From NCBI GenBank assembly GCA_964500775.1, contig CAZCQG010000009.1, positions 1 through 59,745 on the forward strand: a stretch of DNA of 59,745 nucleotides, given 5' to 3'. Both the position numbers and the translations under genes were made by a program. The stretch is from CAZCQG01 sp964500775. GTDB lineage: Bacteria; Campylobacterota; Campylobacteria; Campylobacterales; CAZCQG01. Below, piece by piece: positions 50,070 to 58,658 of this stretch; within the stretch, counting starts at the first letter, position 1; each line of letters opens with the position of its first letter. Below the pieces are notes generated by a model. It had not been told where the DNA came from. It ran no database searches and saw only the letters and a program-made list of their open reading frames with translations.

Positions 50070-52427
50070 GTGAAAAAGAGAAGCGATACGGCTACCGATG
50101 AACTAGAGTATAAAACAAAAGAGCTAGTCAAAGAGCGTGATTTCCTCAAAGATCAACTGAATGCCATAGCCGAAATGTCCGACGAGGGGATTTTGATTAT
50201 GGAGGATTTCCGTATCGTCTTCGCAAATAAAAAAGCCTGTATCCTCACGGGCTACGAGCGATTTGAGCTTATCGGAGAGCTCCCTTTTAAACTCATAGAA
50301 GAGAATCACCTCGATTTAGTAAAAGATCAAATAGTAAAAGACGACATCGAGCCCTATGTGGTAAAAGGGGTGAGAAAAGACGGTATCGTATTTAATATAA
50401 GGATACGTGCCGAAACGGTGGAGCGGGAAGGAAAAAGGGTGCGCATCACCTTTTTTAATGACTTGGATTCCGTCGCCGCAGAAGCGATGCCGCATCGCCT
50501 AGGACAAGATGCGGACTACAAAGAGCTTATAGAATCGCTTCCCGGGGGAATAGCGGTGCATAAAGCGGGGCGTATAATCTATGCGAACTCTATGTTTAAG
50601 AGATTGATGCGTTTAAAAGGGGATGCGCACGGTATGTCCATTTTGGACTTTGTTGCCCCCGAGGCTTTGGAGATAGCAAAAGAGCGTATCAATAATTTCA
50701 AATACCTCAAGGATGCTTCCGTTGCGGAGTTTAAACTCAAGCGGTGTGACGGCACCTACTTTTGGGCGGAGATAAATTCCGTGCCGATACTTTTTGAGGG
50801 GCAAGAGGCGATTTTACCGATAATAAACGATATTTCCAATAGAAAAGCACTTGAAGAAAAAATACGGGGATACGCGAACAGCCTCGATCAAAACAACAGA
50901 TTCATACAAAATATCATGGATAGCTCTCCGATACCGATTTTTTACAAAAACTTAGACGGTGAAATAGAGGGGTGCAATTTGCGATTCGCGAAATTTCTAG
51001 GGGCGGAGCGCAGCAAGATCATCGGTGCAAATATCTCATCCTTCCCCTTGCTTCACTATGATGAATTTATGGACGACAGAGAATTGCTTATAAAAGCAAT
51101 CCCTATGGATTATGAATTGTGCATCTATAAAAACGACGAAGAGATCTTTGTAAAATATTTCAAAAGTCCCTATTTTGATGCCGAAGGGAAAGAGCAAGGG
51201 GTCATAGGGGTGCTTTTAGACATCACCCAACAAAAAAGATTGCAGACGCGACTCTTAAAATTTAACCTCGAACTCGGCAGGCAAATAGAAAACGAGGCAG
51301 AGGGGAGATTTTTAGCGGAGCGGGAAAAGAGAGAGAAAGAGAAAGTGCTCGAAGGTTTATTTGAGACCTCTCCCGTAGGCTTCTGTATAGTAGACGGCGG
51401 ACATAATATCGTAGCTTCCAATGCACAGTTTAGCGGGTGTTTCGGATACTATTCGGGCGATCTCGTAGGGAAAAATCTCAAAGATATTTTACCCGAGGAT
51501 GAGCGCTGGGCGGAGCTAAGTCGCTATATTTTCGGACTCCATGAGATGTCCGAGCCAAAAGAGATTACGGTGGTCGATAGATTTGGCAGGAAACGCCATT
51601 TGCTCATCACCGCAACTACCACCAAGGCGGATAGAGCCACGTTTATCATCATCACCCTCTCCGACATTAGCAGTATAAAAGAGCTAGAAGAGAAGCATAT
51701 GCTCCAAGAGCGCCTTTTGGTGCAGCAAAATAGGCTTGCGGAGATGGGAAATATGATAAACGTCATCACGCATCAATGGAAACAGCCTTTAAACGTCCTC
51801 TCTTTACAGATGATGCTATTAGGTGATGCCCTCGGCGAAGAAGAGGCGGGCAAGATGGCGAAATATTTTGACAAGGCGGGCGAGCAGATTCGATTTATGT
51901 CAAAGACTATAGATGATTTTAGAGAGTTTTACAAGCCTTCAAAAGGGAAAAAGGTATTTGATATAGTAAAAGCTTGCAAAGATATAGGTACTATGATTAT
52001 GCCTATTCTTGAACGCTCTCATGTATACCTGCGCTACTTGGCTCCCGAGCAGATTTATTTTGAAGGATATGAAAACGAGTTTAAGCAGGTGATTCTCAAC
52101 CTTTTAAATAATGCCAAGGAATCTATCGAGAGTAAGTTCGATCAAAAAAATATGCCCGAAACGTTCGGGGAGATTATCGTAGAAATAATCGAAACAGATC
52201 AGGGGATAAAAGTGGAAGTGTCCGACAACGGCACCGGTATACCCGAGACTTTACTCCCTGATGCCTTGTTTGAGATCAATACCTCTACTAAGGGCGACAA
52301 AGGCTCGGGCGTAGGACTCTCACTTAGCAAGATCATCATAGAGCAAAATATGGGCGGGAAGATTAGCGCGAGAAATCTTGAGCACGGTGCAGCGTTTGAG
52401 CTCCTCCTCCCTAAATTTTCCAGTTAA
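50070..52427 (+). CDS. Cytoplasmic multi-PAS sensor histidine kinase
   Basis: A 785-residue kinase without membrane segments. It starts with a coiled-coil lead, then about four PAS domains (roughly residues 27-130, 150-265, 285-395, 425-540; for example FRIVFANKKACILTGYERFE and HNIVASNAQFSGCFGYYSG). His568 lies in the H-box VITHQWKQPLN, followed by the N-box LNLLNNAKES, G1 DNGTGIP and G2 GSGVGLSLSK of the ATPase. No receiver domain is fused and no response regulator gene follows. The GTG start is 1 bp after the ilvH stop, which suggests cotranscription with ilvBH. Its end overlaps ung by 17 bp on the other strand. Confidence 0.92.
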   Translation: MKKRSDTATDELEYKTKELVKERDFLKDQLNAIAEMSDEGILIMEDFRIVFANKKACILTGYERFELIGELPFKLIEENHLDLVKDQIVKDDIEPYVVKGVRKDGIVFNIRIRAETVEREGKRVRITFFNDLDSVAAEAMPHRLGQDADYKELIESLPGGIAVHKAGRIIYANSMFKRLMRLKGDAHGMSILDFVAPEALEIAKERINNFKYLKDASVAEFKLKRCDGTYFWAEINSVPILFEGQEAILPIINDISNRKALEEKIRGYANSLDQNNRFIQNIMDSSPIPIFYKNLDGEIEGCNLRFAKFLGAERSKIIGANISSFPLLHYDEFMDDRELLIKAIPMDYELCIYKNDEEIFVKYFKSPYFDAEGKEQGVIGVLLDITQQKRLQTRLLKFNLELGRQIENEAEGRFLAEREKREKEKVLEGLFETSPVGFCIVDGGHNIVASNAQFSGCFGYYSGDLVGKNLKDILPEDERWAELSRYIFGLHEMSEPKEITVVDRFGRKRHLLITATTTKADRATFIIITLSDISSIKELEEKHMLQERLLVQQNRLAEMGNMINVITHQWKQPLNVLSLQMMLLGDALGEEEAGKMAKYFDKAGEQIRFMSKTIDDFREFYKPSKGKKVFDIVKACKDIGTMIMPILERSHVYLRYLAPEQIYFEGYENEFKQVILNLLNNAKESIESKFDQKNMPETFGEIIVEIIETDQGIKVEVSDNGTGIPETLLPDALFEINTSTKGDKGSGVGLSLSKIIIEQNMGGKISARNLEHGAAFELLLPKFSS

Positions 52428-53094
52428 TAGTATCGATACCTTTTGCCTGTAAAAATTTATTTGTCTCGACGAAATGATTATTGCCGATAAAACCGCCGCC
52501 TGCTAGAGGCGAAGGGTGAGGTGATTCCAAAACAAGGTGCTTGCTTGTGTCTATGAGTGCTTTTTTCTCTTTGGCAAAATTTCCCCACAATAAAAACACG
52601 ACGTTCTCTTTTTCTCGTGAAATCTTAGCAATGACGGCATCGGTAAAGCGTTGCCATCCAAAATGCTTATGCGATCCCGCCTTTCCTTCCTCAACGCTCA
52701 AGACGGCATTGAGCATAAAAACACCCTCTGTTGTCCATGCGCTTAGATCACCGTGATTTGGGGGCGTATATCCGTAGGAGCGCTCTAGCTCTTTATAGAT
52801 GTTTCTCAAAGATGCAGGGACTTTGATACCGCTAGGGACGCTGAAACAAAGCCCCATCGCTTGCCCTTCTCCGTGATAAGGGTCTTGCCCTATGATGACG
52901 GCTTTCACTTTGTCAAAAGGGGTTTTTAAAAAGGCATTGAAGATCAAATCCGAAGGGGGGAATATTTTTGCTCCCGATTTGAGTGCTTCGAGGTATTTTA
53001 TTTTTATCTCAAGAAAATATGGTTTTTCAAACTCTTCGGACAAGATCCTCTTCCAAGAGGAATCCATTTTTATTTTGTCTATATCTATTTTCAT
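52411..53094 (-). CDS. ung: Uracil-DNA glycosylase Ung
   Basis: Family 1 uracil-DNA glycosylase, 227 residues, which removes uracil from DNA. The catalytic GQDPYH motif is at residues 69-74 (Asp71), with GLCFSVP, VFMLNAVLSVEEGKAGSH and VLESPHPSPL. It is complete. It is convergent with the kinase gene (17-bp overlap) and divergent from fic. Confidence 0.96.
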   Translation of the reverse strand: MKIDIDKIKMDSSWKRILSEEFEKPYFLEIKIKYLEALKSGAKIFPPSDLIFNAFLKTPFDKVKAVIIGQDPYHGEGQAMGLCFSVPSGIKVPASLRNIYKELERSYGYTPPNHGDLSAWTTEGVFMLNAVLSVEEGKAGSHKHFGWQRFTDAVIAKISREKENVVFLLWGNFAKEKKALIDTSKHLVLESPHPSPLAGGGFIGNNHFVETNKFLQAKGIDTINWKI

Positions 53095-53127
53095 TCAAAC
53101 ACTTTGTTATATAATTTTTTTGACAAA

Positions 53128-53157
53128 TAGTACAAGGATTATTTTGAATCTAAAAAA
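53128..53157 (+). repeat. First copy of a 30-bp direct repeat (before fic)
   Basis: The sequence TAGTACAAGGAT followed by TGAATCTAAAAAA occurs here at the ribosome site and start of fic and again at 53708-53737 at the start of lpxD, with 28 of 30 bases identical. Both copies include the Shine-Dalgarno AAGGAT, the TTG start and the first codons (Asn-Leu-Lys). The distance between copies is 580 bp, the span of fic. Confidence 0.75.
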
Positions 53158-53701
53158 CATAGATAAACAAAGCCTAGAAAATGCCTATAGACTATTTGAA
53201 ACAAAGGATATTGATAAAATAGAAATTGGTACACTAAAAGGACTTCAAGATATACACAAGTATCTTTTTGGTGGATTTTATGATTTTGCGGGGCAAATAC
53301 GTATGGCTAATATCTCAAAAGGCGGCTTTAGATTCGCAAATGCTTTATATCTCAAAGAGATTTTGGTCAAAATCGAGCAGATGCCGCAAAATAGCTTTGA
53401 GGAGATTGTCGCCAAGTATGTCGAGATGAACATCGCCCACCCTTTTATGGAAGGAAACGGCAGGGCGATGAGAATCTGGCTAGATATGATGCTCAAAGCC
53501 AATGTAAAAAAAGTCGTCGATTGGCAAAACGTGGGCAAGGAGCTTTATCTTCAGGCTATGGAGAGAAGCCCTATCAATGACTTAGAGCTTAGATTTTTGC
53601 TTAGTCAAAATCTAACTAGTGAGATAGACAATCGCGAAATAATCTTCAAAGGCATCGAGCAATCATACTATTATGAGGGCTATGCAAAAGAAGGCGTGTG
53701 A
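53144..53701 (+). CDS. Fic-domain protein
   Basis: A 185-residue Fic protein. Fic enzymes transfer AMP or other nucleotide moieties to target proteins. The signature HPFMEGNGRAMR (about residues 103-114) matches HxFx(D/E)GNGRxxR, so the catalytic His and Arg are kept. The DIHKYLFGGFYDFAGQIR segment upstream is typical of the family. I start at the TTG at 53144, after AAGGAT, because upstream in-frame sequence is unlike Fic. No inhibitory antitoxin helix (S/TxxxE) is obvious in the N-terminus. It sits between ung and lpxD, between two copies of a 30-bp repeat. Confidence 0.85.
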   Translation: MNLKNIDKQSLENAYRLFETKDIDKIEIGTLKGLQDIHKYLFGGFYDFAGQIRMANISKGGFRFANALYLKEILVKIEQMPQNSFEEIVAKYVEMNIAHPFMEGNGRAMRIWLDMMLKANVKKVVDWQNVGKELYLQAMERSPINDLELRFLLSQNLTSEIDNREIIFKGIEQSYYYEGYAKEGV

Positions 53702-53707
53702 AACATC

Positions 53708-53737
53708 TAGTACAAGGATATTTTTGAATCTAAAAAA
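53708..53737 (+). repeat. Second copy of the 30-bp direct repeat (start of lpxD)
   Basis: This copy carries the ribosome-binding site and TTG start of lpxD and is the counterpart of the copy at 53128-53157; two mismatches lie next to each other after GGAT. Confidence 0.75.
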
Positions 53738-54683
53738 ACTTGCGGAACTTGTCGGCGCGGAGTGCGAGAGCGATTTTGAGATTACGGCGCTAAATACCCT
53801 CCAAAAAGCCAAAGAGGACGAAATAACTTTTTTGGAAAATCCAAGATTCTTATCGCTTCTTTCTGGTTGTAAAGCGGGCGCGATTCTTATAAAAGAGGAA
53901 CATTTAAGTGCTCTGCCGAGCGGCGTGATTCCCCTCACGGTGAAAAATCCTCAACTCGCTATGGCGATCATCTCAAAAGTGTTTTACGATGAACAAAAAA
54001 ACCTCCCTTTCGGCGAGACGCAGATCTCCGAAAAAGCAGAGATTGAGGAGCGAGTATATATCGGAAAAGGGGCTATCATCGGCGATAGCGAGATAAAAAG
54101 CGGTGCATATATCGGCAAAGGATGTGTCATAGGAGATGGATGTGTCATCCATCCAAACGTCGTCCTTTATGATGGAGTGAAACTCGGGAATCGCGTCATC
54201 GTACATGCGGGGAGCGTCATAGGGAGCGACGGATACAGCTATGCACACACACACGAGGGAAAGCATATAAAAATCTACCATTTCGGCAATGTCGTGATAG
54301 AAGATGATGTGGAGATAGGGGCGAATTGCACCATCGATCGCTCCGTATTTGAAACCACCCGCATCAAAAACGGCACCAAGATAGACAATCTCGTCCATAT
54401 CGCGCATAACTGCGAAGTGGGCGAACACTCTCTTTTGGCGGGGCAAGTGGGATTATCAGGGAGTACGACACTCGGAAGAAACGTGGTGATGGGCGGACAG
54501 AGCGGTACGGCAGGACATTTAGAAATCGGAGATTTTGCAGTAATCGCGGCGCGAGGCGGCGTGACGAAAAATATAGTCGGCGGGAAGACTTATGCGGGAT
54601 TTCCGCTCATAGATCATAGAGAATGGCTAAAACTACAGGGGAAAATTCATAAGTTGTTAGACGAATCTAAACCCAAATCTTAA
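53724..54683 (+). CDS. lpxD: UDP-3-O-(3-hydroxyacyl)glucosamine N-acyltransferase LpxD
   Basis: LpxD adds the second acyl chain in lipid A synthesis. The 319-residue protein has an N-terminal uridine-binding domain (EITFLENPRFL), a hexapeptide beta-helix (IGKGAIIGDSEIKSG and on), SVIGSDGYSYA, the catalytic His region HIAHNCEVGEHSLLAGQVG and a C-terminal helix. Start TTG at 53724 (MNLKKLAELVG), preceded by AAGGAT. It lies 22 bp after fic; its 5' end is shared with fic's 5' end as the repeat. Confidence 0.95.
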   Translation: MNLKKLAELVGAECESDFEITALNTLQKAKEDEITFLENPRFLSLLSGCKAGAILIKEEHLSALPSGVIPLTVKNPQLAMAIISKVFYDEQKNLPFGETQISEKAEIEERVYIGKGAIIGDSEIKSGAYIGKGCVIGDGCVIHPNVVLYDGVKLGNRVIVHAGSVIGSDGYSYAHTHEGKHIKIYHFGNVVIEDDVEIGANCTIDRSVFETTRIKNGTKIDNLVHIAHNCEVGEHSLLAGQVGLSGSTTLGRNVVMGGQSGTAGHLEIGDFAVIAARGGVTKNIVGGKTYAGFPLIDHREWLKLQGKIHKLLDESKPKS

Positions 54684-54696
54684 CAAAGGAGAACAT

Positions 54697-54930
54697 ATGG
54701 GACAACAAGCACAAATCATAAAAAAAGTTGAATTGAGCGGTACCAAGAGCGGAGTTATCAGTATTTCAAACATACCCGAACCTTACGGCACAGGAAGTGA
54801 AAATGTGGCGAGTATAGGGATTTCGCTTAGCGGTAAAGAGGAGCCGGATTGGAAAGTGCATATTCCTTATGACAAGATAGACGTAGTGTGTGAAGCACTC
54901 CAAGAGGCAAAAGAAAAATACGGAAAGTAG
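54697..54930 (+). CDS. Small protein of unknown function
   Basis: A 77-residue soluble protein, predicted beta-rich in the first half (KKVELSGTKSGVISISNIPEPYG, SIGISLSGKEEPDWKVHIPYDKID) and ending in a helix (VVCEALQEAKEKYGK). I do not recognise the family. The ATG follows AAAGGAG, 13 bp after lpxD, so it may be cotranscribed with lpxD. It ends 7 bp before the convergent phoU-like gene. Confidence 0.72.
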   Translation: MGQQAQIIKKVELSGTKSGVISISNIPEPYGTGSENVASIGISLSGKEEPDWKVHIPYDKIDVVCEALQEAKEKYGK

Positions 54931-54937
54931 GGGGGGA

Positions 54938-55612
54938 TTATCCCTCTACGATCATCCCGCCGAATTTTGCGTAGTCGATGAGTTTTATCACATCCACGGC
55001 ACAGTCGGCTGCTCGCTCTAGCCTTCTCCCCGCGCTAAAAAACTCGATAGAAGCTTTGATATACATCTCTTCTTTATAGTTGTTTATTATGATGTCTTTT
55101 GTGATGAGAGAGAAAAGTTCATCGGTTTTGCTCTCTTCGGTGAGAGCATGTTTGAGCGTCTCGTGAAGTGCTGATTTTTCGCTCATAGCGATAGAATCTC
55201 TAGCGTACTGTACGCACTTTAGAGTACTTAGATTAAGGTCGGAGAGATCTTTGTAGATTCCCATATTCATAAATCCATCATCCATAAACCCTAGAATCCT
55301 TTTTGAAAACTTCACTCCGAGTTCCCCGATTTTTGCGGCGAAATAGGCTATCTTAAAATAGGCTACGAGTTGTCTTAGCTCCTTTGCTTCGGGTCCGAAG
55401 AGAGCGAGTATTTTTACCACTTCGTTTTCGATGTCGGATGCTTTTTGATGAAAGTATTCTATATCTTTGTCTAGGGCGGCCACTTTTGATTGATCCTTGT
55501 TTGAGACACCTTCGCAGATATGTTTATGTACCTCGTAGGCATCATTCATTATCTCGTGGATAAGTTTGTCCAAATGCGCCGTTTTTTCTAAATAAACTTT
55601 GTTTATTTCCAT
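54938..55612 (-). CDS. PhoU-like/DUF47 helical protein
   Basis: A 224-residue, all-helical protein with the PhoU-type two three-helix bundles: EINKVYLEKTAHLDKLIHEI, DKDIEYFHQKASDIENEVVKI, and the second bundle RDSIAMSEKSALHETLKHAL, then FFSAGRRLERAADCAVDVIKLIDY. PhoU proteins regulate phosphate uptake and the Pho response; DUF47 proteins pair with Pit-type transporters. No pst, pit or phoR gene is visible here, so the partner is not known. Confidence 0.82.
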   Translation of the reverse strand: MEINKVYLEKTAHLDKLIHEIMNDAYEVHKHICEGVSNKDQSKVAALDKDIEYFHQKASDIENEVVKILALFGPEAKELRQLVAYFKIAYFAAKIGELGVKFSKRILGFMDDGFMNMGIYKDLSDLNLSTLKCVQYARDSIAMSEKSALHETLKHALTEESKTDELFSLITKDIIINNYKEEMYIKASIEFFSAGRRLERAADCAVDVIKLIDYAKFGGMIVEG

Positions 55613-55805
55613 AAGAATCCTTCTTTGTTAAAAAATAAAGCTTAGATTCTAACACTAAAAAAAAAGAAATCTTGTCACGGAATCGTAATAGGCAAAAGCC
55701 GCTACGATGGAATACTTTTGGCTTTTTTAAAAAAAACTCAATCGGAGAATCATCATCGCAAAAAAAGACATACTACTTATCCCCGTTTCGGCGGTTATTA
55801 TCTTC

Positions 55806-58064
55806 TTGTCCATCGCCACTATATTTTCGTCTTACGGTGTTGCAGGCGAGATAGGAAAAAGCTTTTCATCGCTCAATATCAAGTATTTCGGCTATTTGGC
55901 ATACATGAATCTTCCTATGTTATTGTTTCCGATCTACTCAATATATAACAATCCGATTCCGAATTTTAGATTCTTTGAAAAGCTTATTTCAACTATTTTG
56001 TTCGGATGTGTACTGCTTATCGTCCAAGCGCTCGTTGTAAAAGGGAAGTTTAGCGGAGACCTAGGTTTGCTCGTGGTCAAAAGCACGATTCCTACCATCG
56101 GGATAGCGGGGACTTGGTTGCTCGCGGTAGTCGGATTTTTATTGAGTGCGGTGATAGTGTTTGATTTTACCTTCGGAGGTTTTGAGCGAATCGTCAAAAG
56201 CGTGATTGCCGCGGTGAAGTCGAAACTCTCATTCAAAATCGACCTTTCGTTTTTAAAAAACCTCAAACCCAAACCGAAAGAAAACAAAGAAGAACGCTCC
56301 GAACTCACAAGAGATAGCTATGAATTTGAAGAAGCTAAGGGTTTTAAAGAATACGATATTATCGATGATATAAAAGAAGAAATAGGAGACGATAAATACG
56401 AGATAGCATTTCCCGACGAGGATGAAGAGATCACCTCCAAGGTGCGTCTTGTAAGGGCAAACGAGATTACCGAAGTCGCCGAAACAAAAGAATCCGAAAC
56501 GACGGAAATAAAAGAGACAGCACCAAACACTGCCCCTTTGGAATCGCAAGAGCATATTTTTATGCCGATGAAGATAGAGAGTACGCAAAAAGTCGAAATC
56601 ATAAAAGAACTCGAAGAGAACAAACACCTTTTGAGCCAAATGGAGCTAGGCAAGACCGAAGCACCTAAAGGATTTAAGCTCCCGCCGACCTCATTTTTAC
56701 AAGAATCAAGAGATGCCGTCGTAGAGGTGGATGAATTAGAGATAGACCAAAAAATCGGCGACCTTCTTGATAAATTGCGCCGTTTCAAAATAGAAGGCGA
56801 CGTGGTGCGTACCTACGCAGGACCGATAGTCACGACGTTTGAGTTCAAGCCCGCGCCAAATGTCAAGGTCTCTAAGATTCTGACATTAGAGGATGACCTC
56901 GCTATGGCGCTCAAAGCCAAAACCATAAGAATCCAAGCCCCAGTCCCGGGCAAAGATGTCGTAGGTATCGAAATCCCAAACAATAAAATACAAACTATTT
57001 ATTTACGGGAGATATTAGAATCCGACATCTTCAAAAACTCAAAATCCCCGCTCACCATAGCGCTCGGTAAAGACATCGTAGGCAATCCCTTCGTCACCGA
57101 TCTCAAAAAGCTCCCGCACCTCCTCATAGCAGGCACCACGGGGAGTGGCAAGAGCGTGGGGATAAATGCGATGATACTTTCGCTCCTCTATAAAAACTCC
57201 CCCGATAATTTGAAGCTTATGATGATAGACCCGAAAATGCTAGAGTTTAGTATCTACAACGACATTCCGCACCTCCTCACCCCCGTCATCACCCAGCCGA
57301 AAAAAGCGGTAGTAGCGCTAAATAATGTAGTGAGCGAGATGGAGCGACGCAATAATCTTATGGCGAAAGCCAAGACGAAAAATATAGAGGGGTACAACGA
57401 AAAAGCGCAAAAAGAGGGGTTTGATCCTTTCCCTTATATAGTCGTTATCATCGATGAGCTTTCCGATCTTATGATGACGAGCGGCAAGGACGTGGAGTAC
57501 TCCATCGCCCGTCTCGCGCAGATGGCGAGAGCGAGCGGTATCCATCTCATAGTCGCTACGCAGCGCCCGAGTGTAGACGTGGTGACGGGACTTATCAAAG
57601 CGAATCTCCCAAGTCGTATCAGCTACAAGGTGGGGCAAAAGATAGATTCTAAAGTCATTCTTGACGGTTTCGGCGCAGAATCGCTATTAGGCAAAGGGGA
57701 TATGCTCTTCACTCCGCCAAACATCCCGGGTCTCGTACGCCTCCACGCACCGTGGAGTAGTGAGGAGGAGATAGAAAATATCGTAGAGTTTTTAAAATCG
57801 CAGCGAAGCGCTAGCTATTCAAGCGAGTTTTTAGATGAGGAAAGTAGCGTGCTTTCAAGGGATAAAAACGGCGAAATCGAACTAGACGAGATGTACGAGG
57901 CGGCAAAAGAGGTGGTGCTAAGCGAGCGGAAAGCTTCGATTAGTAACATCCAAAGAAGATTGCAAGTCGGATACAACAGAGCCGCGAGAATCGTAGAGCA
58001 ATTAGAGGCGATGGGGATACTCTCGGAGGTCGACCATAAAGGAAATAGGGAAATTCTTGTTTGA
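55806..58064 (+). CDS. ftsK: DNA translocase FtsK
   Basis: FtsK pumps DNA toward the dif site at the division septum. It has N-terminal membrane helices (about residues 25-45, 60-80 and 100-120), an acidic linker (about 160-295), the motor domain with Walker A GTTGSGKSVG and Walker B VVIIDELSDLMM, and a C-terminal winged-helix gamma domain (AKEVVLSERKASISNIQRRL). The canonical TTG at 55806 lies inside the first membrane segment (DILLIPVSAVIIF-LSIA) and has no ribosome site. The same frame is open from 55731, with GGAG at 55744-55747 before an ATC at 55755, so the true start may be further upstream (see findings). Confidence 0.9.
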   Translation: MSIATIFSSYGVAGEIGKSFSSLNIKYFGYLAYMNLPMLLFPIYSIYNNPIPNFRFFEKLISTILFGCVLLIVQALVVKGKFSGDLGLLVVKSTIPTIGIAGTWLLAVVGFLLSAVIVFDFTFGGFERIVKSVIAAVKSKLSFKIDLSFLKNLKPKPKENKEERSELTRDSYEFEEAKGFKEYDIIDDIKEEIGDDKYEIAFPDEDEEITSKVRLVRANEITEVAETKESETTEIKETAPNTAPLESQEHIFMPMKIESTQKVEIIKELEENKHLLSQMELGKTEAPKGFKLPPTSFLQESRDAVVEVDELEIDQKIGDLLDKLRRFKIEGDVVRTYAGPIVTTFEFKPAPNVKVSKILTLEDDLAMALKAKTIRIQAPVPGKDVVGIEIPNNKIQTIYLREILESDIFKNSKSPLTIALGKDIVGNPFVTDLKKLPHLLIAGTTGSGKSVGINAMILSLLYKNSPDNLKLMMIDPKMLEFSIYNDIPHLLTPVITQPKKAVVALNNVVSEMERRNNLMAKAKTKNIEGYNEKAQKEGFDPFPYIVVIIDELSDLMMTSGKDVEYSIARLAQMARASGIHLIVATQRPSVDVVTGLIKANLPSRISYKVGQKIDSKVILDGFGAESLLGKGDMLFTPPNIPGLVRLHAPWSSEEEIENIVEFLKSQRSASYSSEFLDEESSVLSRDKNGEIELDEMYEAAKEVVLSERKASISNIQRRLQVGYNRAARIVEQLEAMGILSEVDHKGNREILV

Positions 58065-58128
58065 CTTTTGTCGGCTTTAGTGTATAATTATCCTAAAAGT
58101 ATAAAATTATTTTTAGGAGGGCTTGCTG

Positions 58129-58629
58129 ATGTCTAATATGAGTAACTCGAAAGTCTCTTCCATCAAAGATAGATACCTTACGTTTGAGCTTGAGAGCGAG
58201 AAGTACGGGGTCGAGATTTTGAGCGTGAAAGAGATTATCGGGATGCAAAAAACTATCCATATCCCAAAAACTCCGAAGTTTGTCAAAGGTGTGATGAACT
58301 TGCGCGGAGTGATCATCCCTGTTATAGATCTTCGTTTAAAACTCGGGATGGATGAAACCGAAGCAAAGATGGACACCGCCATCATCATAGTCACCATACG
58401 CGGGATAAATATCGGATTTGTGGTCGATAGGGTCGATGAGGTCGCGAGTATCAGCGCAGAAGAGTTGAGCGAGCCGCCGAAATTCGGGGCGAAAATCGAT
58501 ACGGGCTTTATCAAACATATGGCAAATACGAAAAAAGAGGTGGCGATGATCATCAACCTCGAATCTATATTTGATGCCAATGAGTTGAGCAATATGGAAA
58601 ATCTCGCAAACAGCAGCGCAGCTGCATAA
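58129..58629 (+). CDS. cheW: Chemotaxis coupling protein CheW
   Basis: CheW (166 residues) links chemoreceptors to CheA. It has the CheW fold with YLTFELESEKYGVEILSVKEI, MNLRGVIIPVIDLRLKLGM and FVVDRVDEVASIS. The ATG at 58129 follows AGGAGGG; a TTG six bases earlier is too close to the site. TATAAT-like sequence precedes it. It is followed 29 bp later by a receptor gene, so the two are likely expressed together. Confidence 0.94.
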   Translation: MSNMSNSKVSSIKDRYLTFELESEKYGVEILSVKEIIGMQKTIHIPKTPKFVKGVMNLRGVIIPVIDLRLKLGMDETEAKMDTAIIIVTIRGINIGFVVDRVDEVASISAEELSEPPKFGAKIDTGFIKHMANTKKEVAMIINLESIFDANELSNMENLANSSAAA

Positions 58630-58658
58630 AATACACAATTAAGAACAAGGAAGCGGAA

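Noticed and set aside
55672..55948. Two short frames before and across the ftsK start
   Set aside because: They are shadows of the ftsK 5' region in other frames; only the ftsK frame reads membrane-protein sequence continuous with the known domains.
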